DNA of 64,000 nt from CAISIP01 sp031367285 (lineage in GTDB: Bacteria > Pseudomonadota > Gammaproteobacteria > Burkholderiales > Burkholderiaceae_C). This document shows, one piece after another, positions 32,506 to 42,020 of this stretch. The notes under the pieces were generated by a model. That model ran no database searches, was not told where the DNA came from, and saw only the letters and a program-made list of their open reading frames with translations. Every line of letters begins with the position of its first letter. Position 1 is the first letter of the stretch. The position numbers and the translations under genes were made by a program. Where the stretch lies: assembly GCA_031367285.1 (NCBI GenBank), contig JANLPN010000392.1, forward strand, positions 1 to 64,000. Reading direction: 5' to 3'.

Positions 32506-34236
32506 ATGAAACGACTTCTTCCAATTGCAAGCGCGGTTGCCGCCGGTCTGCTGGTGGCCTGTGCAAACCCTGACCCACCACGTCTGATGGCAGAAGCAAA
32601 GAGCTGCGCGGCGGCCGCGGCCGCGGTTGCAGCCGACAACCCGGTGCGCGGTACGACCTTGCGTATCACCAAGTCGGAAGAACAGGCCGCGACGTCCGAG
32701 GTCAAGGCGCACTGCCTGGTCGAAGGCGCCATGAACGAACGCATCAGCGCGGTCGATGGGCGGCCCTACGCGATGAAGTTCCGCATGCGCATGCCGCAAC
32801 CGCAGGACTGGAACGGCAAGTACTTCATGCAAAGTGTTGGTGGTTTCGTGGGCATCGTCGACACCGGGTTTGGCTGGTACTACGGAATGATCGACAACGC
32901 GTTCTCGCGTGGCTACGCCGTGATCGTTCAGGACGCCGGGCACGACAACGCAGTCAACTCCGATCCCAACGCCGGCGGCCCGTCGGCCTTTGCGCGCGAC
33001 CCGCAGGCGCGCATCGACTTCGGGCACAACTCGTACGACGTGGTTGCGCGCGCCGGCAAGGCGATCGTGAGCACGTATTACGCGAAAGCGCCGGCGCATT
33101 CCTATTTCCTGTCTTGCTCCGACGGCGGCCGCCAGGCGGTGGGCATAGCGCAGCGGTATCCCACGGTCTTCGATGGAATCGTTGCGGGGGCTCCAGCCAT
33201 GAGCATCCCGTACATGAGCGCCTACGTGCCGCTTATCGTACAGACGCTTGCGCCTCTGGCGGAACGCGCCGGACACAGGGATGCCAACGGCAGGCCGTTA
33301 TTCAACCGGATCTACACCGACGCCGATTTCCAGCTGGTGTCGAATGCCGTGCTCGAGGCTTGCGACGGCCTGGACGGCCTGAAAGACGGCATCGCCAACA
33401 ATATCGCCGCCTGCACGGATGCCGTGGTGGTGCCCAAGCTCACCGCGTTGACTTGCCAGGGCGCCAAAACTTCAAGCTGCCTGGCGGCTGATCAGATCAG
33501 CGCCTTGCGTACCCTGATGGCTGGTCCCAAGACGTCTACCGGCGCGCAGCTTTATCCGGGCCAGGCCTGGGACCCGGGAATTGGCGGGATGAACGCCGGT
33601 GCGTTCAACCAGGAGTTCCGCAGGCAATGGTTTGGTACCTATGACTCACCGACCAACAACTCGACCAAGATGACGATCAGCGCGCCTCAGGCCATGATGG
33701 TCTGGAAGACGCCGCCGACCCCGATGACGATTCCGCAGGCGATCGACTTCTTCATGAAGTACAACCTCGACGACACCGAAGCCAGCATCACGCGCACCAA
33801 CGACGTCTACAAGCAGTCGGTGGTCGAATGGGGCCTCATGAACTCGCCCGATCTGTCCGGCTTCAAACGACGCGGGGGAAAGATGATTGCCTGGATCGGC
33901 AACGCCGACGCCGCGGTCAGCGCCAAGGAAACCATCGGCTGGTACAACCAGGTCAATGATCGCGAAGGCGGCAAGGCGTCCGACTTTCTAAAACTCTTCG
34001 TGGTTCCCGGAATGGCCCACTGCACGGGGGGCATGGCAACCGACCGTTTCGACATGCTCACCGCGCTGGAGGCCTGGGTCGAACGTGGCAACCTGGACAG
34101 CGTTCCGGCAGAGGCCTCCAAGCCCGGGTTTTTCGGGGTAGCAAGCCGCACCCGCCCGTTGTGCCCTTACCCCAAGTACGCGCACTACAACGGCTCGGGC
34201 GACATCAATGTGGCGGCCAGCTTTACATGCAAGTAG
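32506..34236 (+). CDS. Tannase/feruloyl esterase-family hydrolase, putative lipoprotein
   Basis: A 576-residue tannase-family alpha/beta hydrolase for aromatic or other bulky esters. A lipobox (LLVAC at about 15-19) suggests attachment to the periplasmic or outer-membrane face. The family's CS-D-HC catalytic arrangement is visible: Cys204-Ser205 in LSCSDGGRQAV, an Asp in the NADAAVSA region, and His505-Cys506 in GMAHCTGG. The Cys pair forms the disulfide that holds the triad. It follows the Mo hydroxylase and overlaps a TonB receptor, suggesting that esters are cleaved at the cell surface and the products imported. Confidence 0.88.
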   Translation: MKRLLPIASAVAAGLLVACANPDPPRLMAEAKSCAAAAAAVAADNPVRGTTLRITKSEEQAATSEVKAHCLVEGAMNERISAVDGRPYAMKFRMRMPQPQDWNGKYFMQSVGGFVGIVDTGFGWYYGMIDNAFSRGYAVIVQDAGHDNAVNSDPNAGGPSAFARDPQARIDFGHNSYDVVARAGKAIVSTYYAKAPAHSYFLSCSDGGRQAVGIAQRYPTVFDGIVAGAPAMSIPYMSAYVPLIVQTLAPLAERAGHRDANGRPLFNRIYTDADFQLVSNAVLEACDGLDGLKDGIANNIAACTDAVVVPKLTALTCQGAKTSSCLAADQISALRTLMAGPKTSTGAQLYPGQAWDPGIGGMNAGAFNQEFRRQWFGTYDSPTNNSTKMTISAPQAMMVWKTPPTPMTIPQAIDFFMKYNLDDTEASITRTNDVYKQSVVEWGLMNSPDLSGFKRRGGKMIAWIGNADAAVSAKETIGWYNQVNDREGGKASDFLKLFVVPGMAHCTGGMATDRFDMLTALEAWVERGNLDSVPAEASKPGFFGVASRTRPLCPYPKYAHYNGSGDINVAASFTCK

Positions 34237-36344
34237 CGGCTTGCCGGGTTTCGCAATGGATGGCGGCGCAGCTGCCAACCGCGGTGGCGCTGGCCATTGG
34301 TTCACTCTGCGCCAGCTGCGTGAACGCCCAGGCGCTGGAGCCCGTAGTGGTGTCCGCCTCTCGCGCGCAGCAGCGCAGCTTCGATGCGCCGGCCGCCATT
34401 CAATTGGTTGATCGCGCAGCGATAGAGAACGCCGGGCCACAGGTCAACCTGTCGGAGTCGCTGAATCGGGTGCCCGGCCTGACGATACTCAACCGGCAAA
34501 ACTACGCGCAGGATCTGCAGGTTTCCATCCGTGGTTTTGGCGCCCGGTCAGCGTTTGGCATCCGGGGCATCCGCATACTGGTGGATGGCATTCCCGCCAC
34601 AACACCGGACGGCCAGGGGCAGGGTTCGTCGATCAGTTTGACGTCAACGGATCGCATCGAAGTCTTGCGGGGTCCGCTGGCGCAGTTGTATGGCAATTCG
34701 GCCGGTGGCGTGATCCAGGCATTTACCCGCAGCGCCCCTGAACAGCCGGAATTCGGCGCGCAGGCTTACGTTGGCTCCTACGGCATGCGCCGCGGCGACT
34801 TGCAGTATGCCGGACGTATCGGTGCCTATGGCGTGGTGGCCGACTACAGCACGTTTGACACCAACGGGTACCGGGACAACAGCAACACCGAGCGCCGACA
34901 GTTCAACGGCAAGCTGAACTTCAATGCAGGCGAAAGCACCAGCGTCAACCTGGTCTACAACCGCTTCGACATGCCAATGGCACAGGATCCGCTTGGGCTC
35001 ACTGCCGCCCAGATGGCCGCCAATCCGTCGCAGGCAGGCAACAATGCCACCAGTCGAAGGACGCGCAAAGCGGTACTACAGGATCAGCTTGGCGGCTCGC
35101 TGGTCCACACCATCGATGCGGAGCGCTCGCTCACCGCCCGCCTTTATTACGGAACCCGCGATAACCTGCAATACCAGACCGGCCTCGCGGCATCCACCGG
35201 GGCATGGGTCGGGCTGGATCGAAGCTATTACGGTACCGGCCTCCAATACAACCAGCAAGGGCAAATTGGCGGTCGGCGCGTGACTTGGGCGGCAGGTTAC
35301 GAGTTTGACCGATCCCGGGAAACGCGCCAGGGCGGCGTTGCGGCATTGGGCGAGAAAAAGTCCACCACCCGCAACGAAGATAACCAGGCCGAAAACAGCG
35401 ATCTTTTTATCCAGGCAACGGCCCTGGTATCGGACCAGCTGTCGATGGTGGCCGGCCTGCGCTACAGCACGGTCCGCTTCGCCAGCCATGACCACTACCT
35501 GAGCGATGGAGACGGCTCGGGTTCGACCAGCTTCCGGGCCACCAGTCCGGTGCTGGGGCTGACCTACCATGCCAGCGACGATCTCAATCTGTATGCCAAT
35601 TACGGCAAGGGGTTCGAGAGCCCCACGCTGGCCGAGGTGGCCTACCGTGGCGCGGGCACACCGGCATTCAACACCACCCTGAATGCGTCCAGCAGCCAGC
35701 ACTATGAATTGGGTGCGAAGTGGCTGCCCGATCCGCAATCCCGGCTGGACTTCACCTTGTTCCGGATCGCGTCACGCGATGAACTGGTGGTGGCCAGCAG
35801 CAGCGGCGGGAATTCCACCTTCAAAAACGCGCCGGGGACAACAAGAACCGGATCGGAGCTTTCCGGCAATACCTTGTTGACGCCGCACTTGCGTGCCACG
35901 GTGGCAGCGTCCCGGATCAGCGCGACGTTCTCGCGTGCTTTCACCAGTGGCGCGAACAGCGTAGCGTCAGGCAACAAAATCCCGGGCATTCCGCAAAGCT
36001 TTGTGTTTGCGGAGGTCCTGTGGAGCGGACCGAAGATGGACGGCGGCGGCATAAAAGATGCCGGCCTTGGGAGCCAGGCCGGCATCGAATTCACCCGCGC
36101 CGGAAGACTGTATGCCAACGACACCAATACGGCCTCTGCCGATGGCTACAGCAGCGTGAATGCCAAACTCAGCCATGGCTGGAAGCTGGGCTCCGGCAGT
36201 CTGACGGCCTATACGCGCGTCGACAACCTGGCCAACAAACGTTACGCGGGCTCGGTGATTGTCAACCAGGCGGCGGCGCAGTACTACGAGCCGGCGTCCG
36301 GAAGAAACTGGACGCTTGGGCTTCGAATGGTGTTGCCACTGTGA
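34227..36344 (+). CDS. TonB-dependent outer-membrane receptor
   Basis: A 705-residue TonB-dependent receptor. A signal peptide (ending near VNAQALE) precedes the plug domain: VVVSASRAQQRSFDAPAAI is the TonB-box region, followed by NRVPGLTILNRQ, SIRGFGARSAFGIRG and RIEVLRGPLAQLYGNSAGG. The barrel ends with aromatic-rich strands and a final hydrophobic LRMVLPL. The start at 34227 overlaps the stop of the esterase gene; 34260 is an alternative. Coupling to a tannase-like esterase and to oxidoreductases argues for uptake of a large or scarce organic substrate rather than iron. No FecR or sigma-factor genes are adjacent. Confidence 0.93.
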   Translation: MQVAACRVSQWMAAQLPTAVALAIGSLCASCVNAQALEPVVVSASRAQQRSFDAPAAIQLVDRAAIENAGPQVNLSESLNRVPGLTILNRQNYAQDLQVSIRGFGARSAFGIRGIRILVDGIPATTPDGQGQGSSISLTSTDRIEVLRGPLAQLYGNSAGGVIQAFTRSAPEQPEFGAQAYVGSYGMRRGDLQYAGRIGAYGVVADYSTFDTNGYRDNSNTERRQFNGKLNFNAGESTSVNLVYNRFDMPMAQDPLGLTAAQMAANPSQAGNNATSRRTRKAVLQDQLGGSLVHTIDAERSLTARLYYGTRDNLQYQTGLAASTGAWVGLDRSYYGTGLQYNQQGQIGGRRVTWAAGYEFDRSRETRQGGVAALGEKKSTTRNEDNQAENSDLFIQATALVSDQLSMVAGLRYSTVRFASHDHYLSDGDGSGSTSFRATSPVLGLTYHASDDLNLYANYGKGFESPTLAEVAYRGAGTPAFNTTLNASSSQHYELGAKWLPDPQSRLDFTLFRIASRDELVVASSSGGNSTFKNAPGTTRTGSELSGNTLLTPHLRATVAASRISATFSRAFTSGANSVASGNKIPGIPQSFVFAEVLWSGPKMDGGGIKDAGLGSQAGIEFTRAGRLYANDTNTASADGYSSVNAKLSHGWKLGSGSLTAYTRVDNLANKRYAGSVIVNQAAAQYYEPASGRNWTLGLRMVLPL

Positions 36345-36387
36345 CGTCGTGTCCAGCATCCAATGGCCGGAAAGCTGGGAGATGCCA

Positions 36388-36399
36388 AGGGTTTACCCT
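36388..36399. promoter_or_regulatory. Inverted repeat AGGGT-TT-ACCCT
   Basis: A perfect 5+2+5 dyad followed by AGTAG. It lies 78 bp ahead of the PQQ-type dehydrogenase start. The similar dyads at 1660 and 5683 also precede transcription units. Confidence 0.4.
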
Positions 36400-36428
36400 A
36401 GTAGATTATTCTTGGACGCATGATGCAA

Positions 36429-36440
36429 TACTCACGCGTA
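36429..36440. promoter_or_regulatory. TACT-N4-AGTA-like site (TACTCACGCGTA)
   Basis: One arm base departs from the consensus. It lies 26 bp before the start of the PQQ-type dehydrogenase, overlapping where a promoter would be. TACTCACG recurs at 42801. Confidence 0.4.
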
Positions 36441-36465
36441 AGTTTTTAACCCGAAAGGAAGACAA

Positions 36466-37743
36466 ATGATCTTTAAAGAATACCGGCTGCTTGGCCGTGT
36501 GCTAGGCCGTGCCGCACTCGCGGGCGCCTGCGCGCTGTCGTTCGCTTCCGCGGCGGTGCACGCGCAGCCGGTTAAAAAGTACGACTCGGCGAACAAGGCG
36601 TTCTGGGACAAGCCGCCCGCGGATTGGTACCTTGGTGACGAAAACGAAGCCCAGAAAGGCCAGACGCCCCCTGCGGGTCCGGCCCTGCCGACGTCGATGG
36701 CGGACCTGGAAGCCAACCTGAAGGCGATCAAGCTGCCCAAGGGCTTCACGATCAGTGTTTTTGCCAGCGGCGTCGCCAGTGCGCGGCAGATGGCCTGGGG
36801 CGACAAAGGCACTTTGTTCGTTGGTTCGTTCGGCGTCGGAAGTGTCTATGCCATCACTGACAACGGCGGCAAGAAGGAAGTCAAGACCATCCTGACCGGG
36901 CTGACCTTGCCCACCGGCATCGCGTTCCGGGATGGCGCGCTGTATGTCGCGGCGGTAAGCAAGATCCTTAAATACGAAAACGCCGAAGCCAATCTCGACA
37001 AGATGCCTGATGCCAAGGTGGTTTACGACGACATGCCGGCCTATACCGCGCATGGCTGGAAGTACCTTGTTTTCGACAAAAATGGCTGGCTCTACGTGCC
37101 GTTTGGCCCGCCGTGCAACGAGTGCCTGCCGCCGACCAGCCTGTCGCAGATACGCCGCGTCAACCCCGACGGCAGCGGCCAGGCTGAGCTGGTTGCGATG
37201 GGCGTGCGCAACAGCGTCGGAGGCGACATCGACCCGCGCAGCGGTGAATACTGGTTTACCGAGAACGCGCGCGACTGGCTGACGAACGACCTGCCGAGCG
37301 ACAAGCTGAACCGCATCGCCAGGATCGGAGCGCATTACGGTTACCCGTATTGCCACCAGGGCAACTTGCCGGACCCGAAGTTTGCGATGGGCCACAAGTG
37401 CTCGGAGTTCACGCCACCGGTCGTTAATCTGGGTGCGCATGTGGCGCCCTTGGGGATGAAGTTCTACACCGGCAACCAGTTTCCGGCGGAGTACCGCAAC
37501 AACATACTTATCGCCGAGCATGGCTCATGGAATCGCCACAAGTACACCGGCGGGCGCATTTCCCGCGTGGTGACCGATGCCCAGGGCAAAAACCCGAAAC
37601 ACTCGGTCTTCGCCACCGGGTGGATCAACGGCGACAAGAGTTATTCCGGCCGGCCGGCGGACATCCTGGTCGCCGCCGACGGCTCGATTCTGATCGCCGA
37701 CGACTGGGCCGGTGCCATCTACCGCATCAGCTACGCGAAATAG
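36466..37743 (+). CDS. PQQ-dependent sugar/sorbosone dehydrogenase-like beta-propeller protein
   Basis: A 425-residue exported protein (signal peptide cut near VHAQPVKK) of the glucose/sorbosone dehydrogenase family, which uses PQQ in a six-bladed propeller. Segments: LPKGFTISVFASGVASARQMAWG, GLTLPTGIAFRDGALYVA, YTAHGWKYLVFDKNGWLYVPFG, MGVRNSVGGDIDPRSGEYWFTENARDW and IAEHGSWNRHK. Two Cys (PPCNECLPP) are conserved in the sorbosone group. AAGGAAG precedes the ATG. A dihaem cytochrome c follows beyond a terminator and could accept its electrons. The real substrate may be an alcohol or aldehyde rather than a sugar. PQQ biosynthesis genes are not in the window. Confidence 0.85.
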   Translation: MIFKEYRLLGRVLGRAALAGACALSFASAAVHAQPVKKYDSANKAFWDKPPADWYLGDENEAQKGQTPPAGPALPTSMADLEANLKAIKLPKGFTISVFASGVASARQMAWGDKGTLFVGSFGVGSVYAITDNGGKKEVKTILTGLTLPTGIAFRDGALYVAAVSKILKYENAEANLDKMPDAKVVYDDMPAYTAHGWKYLVFDKNGWLYVPFGPPCNECLPPTSLSQIRRVNPDGSGQAELVAMGVRNSVGGDIDPRSGEYWFTENARDWLTNDLPSDKLNRIARIGAHYGYPYCHQGNLPDPKFAMGHKCSEFTPPVVNLGAHVAPLGMKFYTGNQFPAEYRNNILIAEHGSWNRHKYTGGRISRVVTDAQGKNPKHSVFATGWINGDKSYSGRPADILVAADGSILIADDWAGAIYRISYAK

Positions 37744-37760
37744 CCCGCGGTCCATTCCTA

Positions 37761-37796
37761 TTGCCCGCCAGTTGTCCTGGTGGGCAAGTTTTTTTT
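37761..37796 (+). terminator. Rho-independent terminator after the PQQ-type dehydrogenase
   Basis: An 11-bp stem (TTGCCCGCCAG with CTGGTGGGCAA, one G-U pair) and a five-base loop (37772-37776) are followed by an uninterrupted run of eight T from 37789. This is the clearest terminator in the window. It separates the dehydrogenase from the cytochrome gene, whose ATG is only 26 bp downstream, so partial read-through is plausible. Confidence 0.88.
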
Positions 37797-37821
37797 GCCG
37801 ACCCGAAATTATGAAAACGCC

Positions 37822-38403
37822 ATGAAATATGCGGTGGCCTGTGCGGCACTTTCCCTGCTGATCTCGACGGCCCACGGCGCCGACCTTGCGGCCGGGGCAG
37901 CCAAGGCCGAAACCTGCATGGCCTGTCACGGCCAGCGCGGCATTTCGCAGATGCCCGATACCCCGTCTCTTGCCGGCCAGCCGGACGGATTCCTGCAGTG
38001 GCAACTGGTCTACTTTCGCAGCGGCACCCGCAAGAGCCCGCTCATGCAGCCGATGGCTACCAGCCTGAGCGACGACGATATCCGCAATCTCTCGGCCTAC
38101 TTCGCCGCGCAGAAGCCGCCGCCGCCGGGCGTGAATGGAGCCGCCGAGCCGGTGATGTTCGCTGCCGGCCAGCAACTGGCGCAGCAAAACCGCTGCGCCT
38201 CCTGCCACAAAGACGACTATTCCGGCACACAGGCCACGCCCCGCACCGCCGCGCAGCGGGAAGACTACCTGGTAAAGGCTTTGCGCGAATTCAAAGCCGG
38301 CGCCCGCACTGGCGGTGGCGTTGCCGCCATGGCAGACGTGGTCTACCCGCTTGCCGACGACCAGTTGCGCGCACTGGCGCATTTCATGGCCCACCTGCCT
38401 TGA
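37822..38403 (+). CDS. Dihaem cytochrome c (cytochrome c4/c553-like)
   Basis: A 193-residue periplasmic cytochrome c with a signal peptide (cut near AHGADL) and two haem sites: CMACH at residues 32-36 and CASCH at 125-129. Methionines in MQPMATSL and in the AAMADVV segment could be the distal ligands. The two-domain spacing resembles cytochrome c4. It probably accepts electrons from the PQQ-type dehydrogenase or the periplasmic Mo hydroxylase and hands them to the terminal oxidase. It lies just after a strong terminator and ahead of an esterase gene. Confidence 0.92.
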   Translation: MKYAVACAALSLLISTAHGADLAAGAAKAETCMACHGQRGISQMPDTPSLAGQPDGFLQWQLVYFRSGTRKSPLMQPMATSLSDDDIRNLSAYFAAQKPPPPGVNGAAEPVMFAAGQQLAQQNRCASCHKDDYSGTQATPRTAAQREDYLVKALREFKAGARTGGGVAAMADVVYPLADDQLRALAHFMAHLP

Positions 38404-38468
38404 TCTGACCGAGGGAGCGGCGCAAACTGTATTGCGATCTGTTTCCCGACCTTTATGGAGCCAGCGAA

Positions 38469-39479
38469 ATGCCCGCATTGGACCCCGACGTTGAAGCCCT
38501 GCTGGAACTCGGCCGCAAAGCCGGCGCCCGCCCGTTCGAGCAGTTGACGCCCGACCAGGCACGCGCCGCCTATGCCGCCAGCTGGGACCTGCTGCAACCC
38601 AAGGCGCAAGACGTCGGGTCGGTGCACGACCACACAATTGCAGGCCAAGGCGGCCCACTGCGCCTGCGCGTCTACCGCGCTATCGGAACAGTGGCCGGCG
38701 AGCTGCTTCCCTGCATGGTTTTCCTGCACGGCGGCGGCTGGGTCATCGGCAACCTGGAGAGCCACGACAGGTTTTGCCGCCGCCTCGCCAACCAGGCCCG
38801 AATCTGCGTCGTGGCGGTGGACTACCGGCTTGCGCCCGAGCACCGCTTCCCGGCCGCTCTGGACGACTCGGCCAGCGCCCTGCAGTGGGTCAGCGACAAC
38901 CTGCAGGCGCTCGCCATCGCGCCCGGCCGTCTGGCCATTGGCGGCGACAGCGCGGGCGGCAATCTCGCCGCGGTATTGGCCTTGATGGGGCGCGACGGCA
39001 CGGCGCCGCGCACCATGTTCCAGCTGCTGATTTACCCGGTGGTGGACCTCACGGCGGGCAGCGATTCCTACCGCGGGGTGACGTCCGGTTTTCCGTTGAC
39101 GGCGGCCACCATGCATTACTTCATAACCCACTACACACCACAGGCAGGCGACCGGCTCGACTGGCGCGCGTCGCCGCTCAAGGCGGCCAGCCTGGCCGGC
39201 ACACCGCCGGCCATGGTCGTGACCGTGGCCAACGACCCGCTGTGCGACGAAGGGCGTGCCTACGCGCGGCGGCTGGAAGACGAGGGGGTACGCGTGACGG
39301 CGCTGCACCTCAGCGACCACCAGCACGGCATGCTGATGCACGGCAAGCTGGTACGGATGAGCAACGTCATCAATGATTTTGTCGCCGCCGCCGTGGGTGA
39401 CGCGCTACACCGTGGCAGAGCGACCCACGACACGGCCGATGGAGTGGCCGGCCCCTCACCGACCGCGTACGCGCCTTAA
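38469..39479 (+). CDS. Alpha/beta hydrolase, hormone-sensitive-lipase-like esterase
   Basis: A 336-residue HSL-family esterase. Oxyanion motif FLHGGGWVIGN; nucleophile elbow GGDSAGGNLA with Ser at about S161; acid Asp in NDPLCDEG; base His in HQHGML. It also has the family's second motif VDYRLAPEHRFPAA. The C-terminal 20 residues (after VGDALHRG) are low-complexity and look like an added tail. The next gene is a Baeyer-Villiger-type monooxygenase, whose ester or lactone product is a natural substrate. A 9-bp tandem repeat begins right after the stop. Confidence 0.9.
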   Translation: MPALDPDVEALLELGRKAGARPFEQLTPDQARAAYAASWDLLQPKAQDVGSVHDHTIAGQGGPLRLRVYRAIGTVAGELLPCMVFLHGGGWVIGNLESHDRFCRRLANQARICVVAVDYRLAPEHRFPAALDDSASALQWVSDNLQALAIAPGRLAIGGDSAGGNLAAVLALMGRDGTAPRTMFQLLIYPVVDLTAGSDSYRGVTSGFPLTAATMHYFITHYTPQAGDRLDWRASPLKAASLAGTPPAMVVTVANDPLCDEGRAYARRLEDEGVRVTALHLSDHQHGMLMHGKLVRMSNVINDFVAAAVGDALHRGRATHDTADGVAGPSPTAYAP

Positions 39480-39515
39480 CCCAAGCGACCCAAGCGACCC
39501 AAGCGACCCAAGCGC
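39480..39515 (+). repeat. Four tandem copies of the 9-mer CCCAAGCGA
   Basis: Three exact copies and a fourth with C in place of the final A start at the base after the esterase stop codon. The array is too short to be a known element and probably arose by replication slippage. It might vary in copy number between strains. Confidence 0.85.
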
Positions 39516-39567
39516 CATCCGGCCACAGTCCATCCTTGGCGATGGGCCGCCCACCCTGGAGACACCC

Positions 39568-41217
39568 ATGACCCGCACCGAACCCGAAAATTCACGCCGT
39601 GTTGACGCCGTTGTTGTTGGCGCCGGTTTTGCCGGACTTTATATGCTGGTCCGCCTGCGCGAGCTGGGCCTGAAAACACAGGTCTTCGAAGCCGGGGACG
39701 GTGTGGGTGGTACCTGGTACTGGAACCGCTATCCGGGCGCGCGCTGCGACGTGGAGAGCATGCAGTACTCGTATTCGTTCTCGGAAGCGCTGCAGCAGGA
39801 ATGGCAATGGACCGAGCGTTATCCCCGGCAGGAAGAAATCCTGCGCTACATCAACCATGTGGCCGATCGCTTCGAACTGCGCCCAGACATCCGGTTCGAA
39901 ACCCGCGTCACGGCCGCGGCCTACGACGCGGCCGGCCAGCAGTGGACAGTGCGTACCGATAAAGGCGATACGGTGGTGGCGCGTTTCCTGATTTCCGCCG
40001 GGGGCTGCCTGTCGGCCGGCAGGGTGCCGGACATACCCGGTCTGGACAGCTTCAAGGGCAAGTGGTACCACACCGGCAACTGGCCGCACCACACCGTGGA
40101 TTTCAGCGGCCAGCGGGTTGGCGTGATCGGCACCGGGTCATCCGGCATCCAGGCGATTCCTGCCATCGCGCGCCAGGCCAGCCAGGTGGTGGTATTCCAG
40201 CGCACGCCCAATTTCAGCATTCCGGCCTGGAACCGGCCGTTGCCGCGGGACGAGCAACAGGCCTGGAAAGCGAACTATGCCGAACACCGTGAAAAAGCGC
40301 TCGCTACCCGTTCCGGGATCCTGTACGAATACAGCCAGCGGGCGACTTCCGAGGCCACGCCGCAAGAGCGGCAACAGGAGTACGAGCGGCGCTGGCAACG
40401 TGGTGGCGCCAACTTCACCCACGCCTTCAACGATATCTTTGTCAACAAGCAATCCAACGACAGCGCGGCCGAGTTCGTGCGCGACAAGATCCGCGGCATC
40501 GTCAAAGACCCCGAGGTCGCCGCGTTGCTTGCGCCGACCGACCATGCCATCGGTACCAAACGCATCTGCGTCGACACCGACTACTACCAGACCTTCAACG
40601 AAGCGCACGTGCGTCTGGTCGATCTGCGCGCCACGCCCATTACGGACATTGTCGCGGCCGGCATCCGCACGCCTGCCACCACCTACGAACTCGACAGCAT
40701 CGTGTTCGCCACCGGCTACGACGCCGTGACGGGGGCACTGGACCGCATCGATATCCGGGGTCCGGGCGGCCGGGCCCTGAAAGAGAAATGGAGTGAAGGT
40801 CCGCGCACCTACCTGGGCATCATGACCGCCGGCTTTCCCAACCTGTTCTTCATCACCGGGCCCGGAAGCCCTTCCGTGCTGACCAACGTGGTGGTGGCCA
40901 TCGAGCAGCACGTGGACTGGATCGCGCGTTGCCTGCAACACATGCAAACCCGGCAGCTGGGTGTGGCCGAACCTACGGCGAGCGCCGAAGACGCATGGGT
41001 GGAGCGTGTCAACCAGGTCGCGGCCGGCACCCTGTTCCCCAGCACCAAGTCCTGGTACATGGGTGCCAACATTCCCGGCAAACCGGCGGTGTTCCTGCCC
41101 TTCGTGGGAGGTTTCGGCAACTACCGGGCCATCTGCGAAGAAGTGGTCATGCAAGCCTATCGGGGATTCCAGTTCACGGACCGCGCACCGCTGGTACCGG
41201 CCGTTCAACCCCATTGA
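39568..41217 (+). CDS. Baeyer-Villiger-type flavin monooxygenase 1
   Basis: A 549-residue class B monooxygenase converting a ketone to an ester or lactone with NADPH and O2. The FAD Rossmann motif GAGFAG is at 18-23 and the NADPH motif GTGSSG at 188-193. The Baeyer-Villiger fingerprint FxGxxxHxxxWP is exact at 162-173 (FKGKWYHTGNWP). GTWYWNRYPGARCDVES and the C-terminal GxANIPGKP-type segment are typical of cyclohexanone and phenylacetone monooxygenases. Start 39568 has GGAGA ahead of it. It sits between an esterase and two SDRs, the standard set for alcohol to ketone to lactone to hydroxy acid. A paralogue lies at 46195. Confidence 0.93.
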   Translation: MTRTEPENSRRVDAVVVGAGFAGLYMLVRLRELGLKTQVFEAGDGVGGTWYWNRYPGARCDVESMQYSYSFSEALQQEWQWTERYPRQEEILRYINHVADRFELRPDIRFETRVTAAAYDAAGQQWTVRTDKGDTVVARFLISAGGCLSAGRVPDIPGLDSFKGKWYHTGNWPHHTVDFSGQRVGVIGTGSSGIQAIPAIARQASQVVVFQRTPNFSIPAWNRPLPRDEQQAWKANYAEHREKALATRSGILYEYSQRATSEATPQERQQEYERRWQRGGANFTHAFNDIFVNKQSNDSAAEFVRDKIRGIVKDPEVAALLAPTDHAIGTKRICVDTDYYQTFNEAHVRLVDLRATPITDIVAAGIRTPATTYELDSIVFATGYDAVTGALDRIDIRGPGGRALKEKWSEGPRTYLGIMTAGFPNLFFITGPGSPSVLTNVVVAIEQHVDWIARCLQHMQTRQLGVAEPTASAEDAWVERVNQVAAGTLFPSTKSWYMGANIPGKPAVFLPFVGGFGNYRAICEEVVMQAYRGFQFTDRAPLVPAVQPH

Positions 41218-41227
41218 GGAAATTTTC

Positions 41228-41959
41228 ATGACCCGATTTATCGACCGGGTGTTCCTGATTTCAGGCGGCGCGCGTGGCCTTGGGGAAGCGCAGGCGCGTG
41301 GCCTGGTGGCCGAAGGCGCCAAAGTGGTTATTGCGGATGTGCTGGTGGAGCAGGGCCGGCAATTGGCGGCCGATCTGGGTGGCGCCTGCACCTTCCAGGA
41401 ACTGGACGTGACCAGTGAGGCGCAGTGGCGCGAGGCCGTGGCGCTGGCGCGGCGCATCGGCAAGCTGCATGGCCTGGTCAACAACGCCGGCATCTTCCAT
41501 CCGGCCTCGATTGCCGATACCAGCACGGAATCATTCGAGCGCCATATGCGCGTCAACCAGCTCGGCACCTTCCTGGGCATGCAGGCGGTGGTCCCGGCCT
41601 TCGAGGACACCGGCAACGGAGCCATCGTCAATATCTCTTCCGCGGCGGGCCTGCGCGGTGCGCCCAACACAATTGCCTACACGGCGACCAAGTGGGCCGT
41701 GCGCGGCATGACCAAGGCCGCGGCTCTGGAGCTTGCGGGCAGGAACATCCGCGTGAACTCGGTCCATCCCGGGCCGATAGACACGGACATGTTGAGGGTT
41801 CGCGGTGCGCAGGAAAACAAGCTGCGCGCCGAACGCGTCCCGATGAAGCGTTATGGAACCAGGGAGGAGATCGCGGGCCTGGTGCTGTTTCTGCTGTCCG
41901 ATGCAAGCCGCTACATGACCGGGGCCGAGGTCGCGATGGACGGCGGAATAACGCTGTAG
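41228..41959 (+). CDS. Short-chain dehydrogenase/reductase 1
   Basis: Classical SDR of 243 residues. The NAD(P)-binding motif is SGGARGLG at 12-19 (Ser replaces the usual Thr) and NNAG lies at 85-88. The catalytic set is Ser138, Tyr151 and Lys155 (YTATK). Asp37 after the second strand (VIADV) favours NAD+. It would oxidise an alcohol to the ketone used by the neighbouring Baeyer-Villiger enzyme, or reduce one. It is followed after 61 bp by a close duplicate, so the two arose by tandem duplication. Confidence 0.92.
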   Translation: MTRFIDRVFLISGGARGLGEAQARGLVAEGAKVVIADVLVEQGRQLAADLGGACTFQELDVTSEAQWREAVALARRIGKLHGLVNNAGIFHPASIADTSTESFERHMRVNQLGTFLGMQAVVPAFEDTGNGAIVNISSAAGLRGAPNTIAYTATKWAVRGMTKAAALELAGRNIRVNSVHPGPIDTDMLRVRGAQENKLRAERVPMKRYGTREEIAGLVLFLLSDASRYMTGAEVAMDGGITL

Positions 41960-42020
41960 CAAGAAACGGGCGCGCACGGCGCGCGACGCTACCGGCCCAA
42001 CTTTTCTGGAGACAAAACAC

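Noticed and set aside
39480..39515. CRISPR array
   Set aside because: The units are 9 bp with no spacers. Nothing else in the window has repeat-spacer structure.
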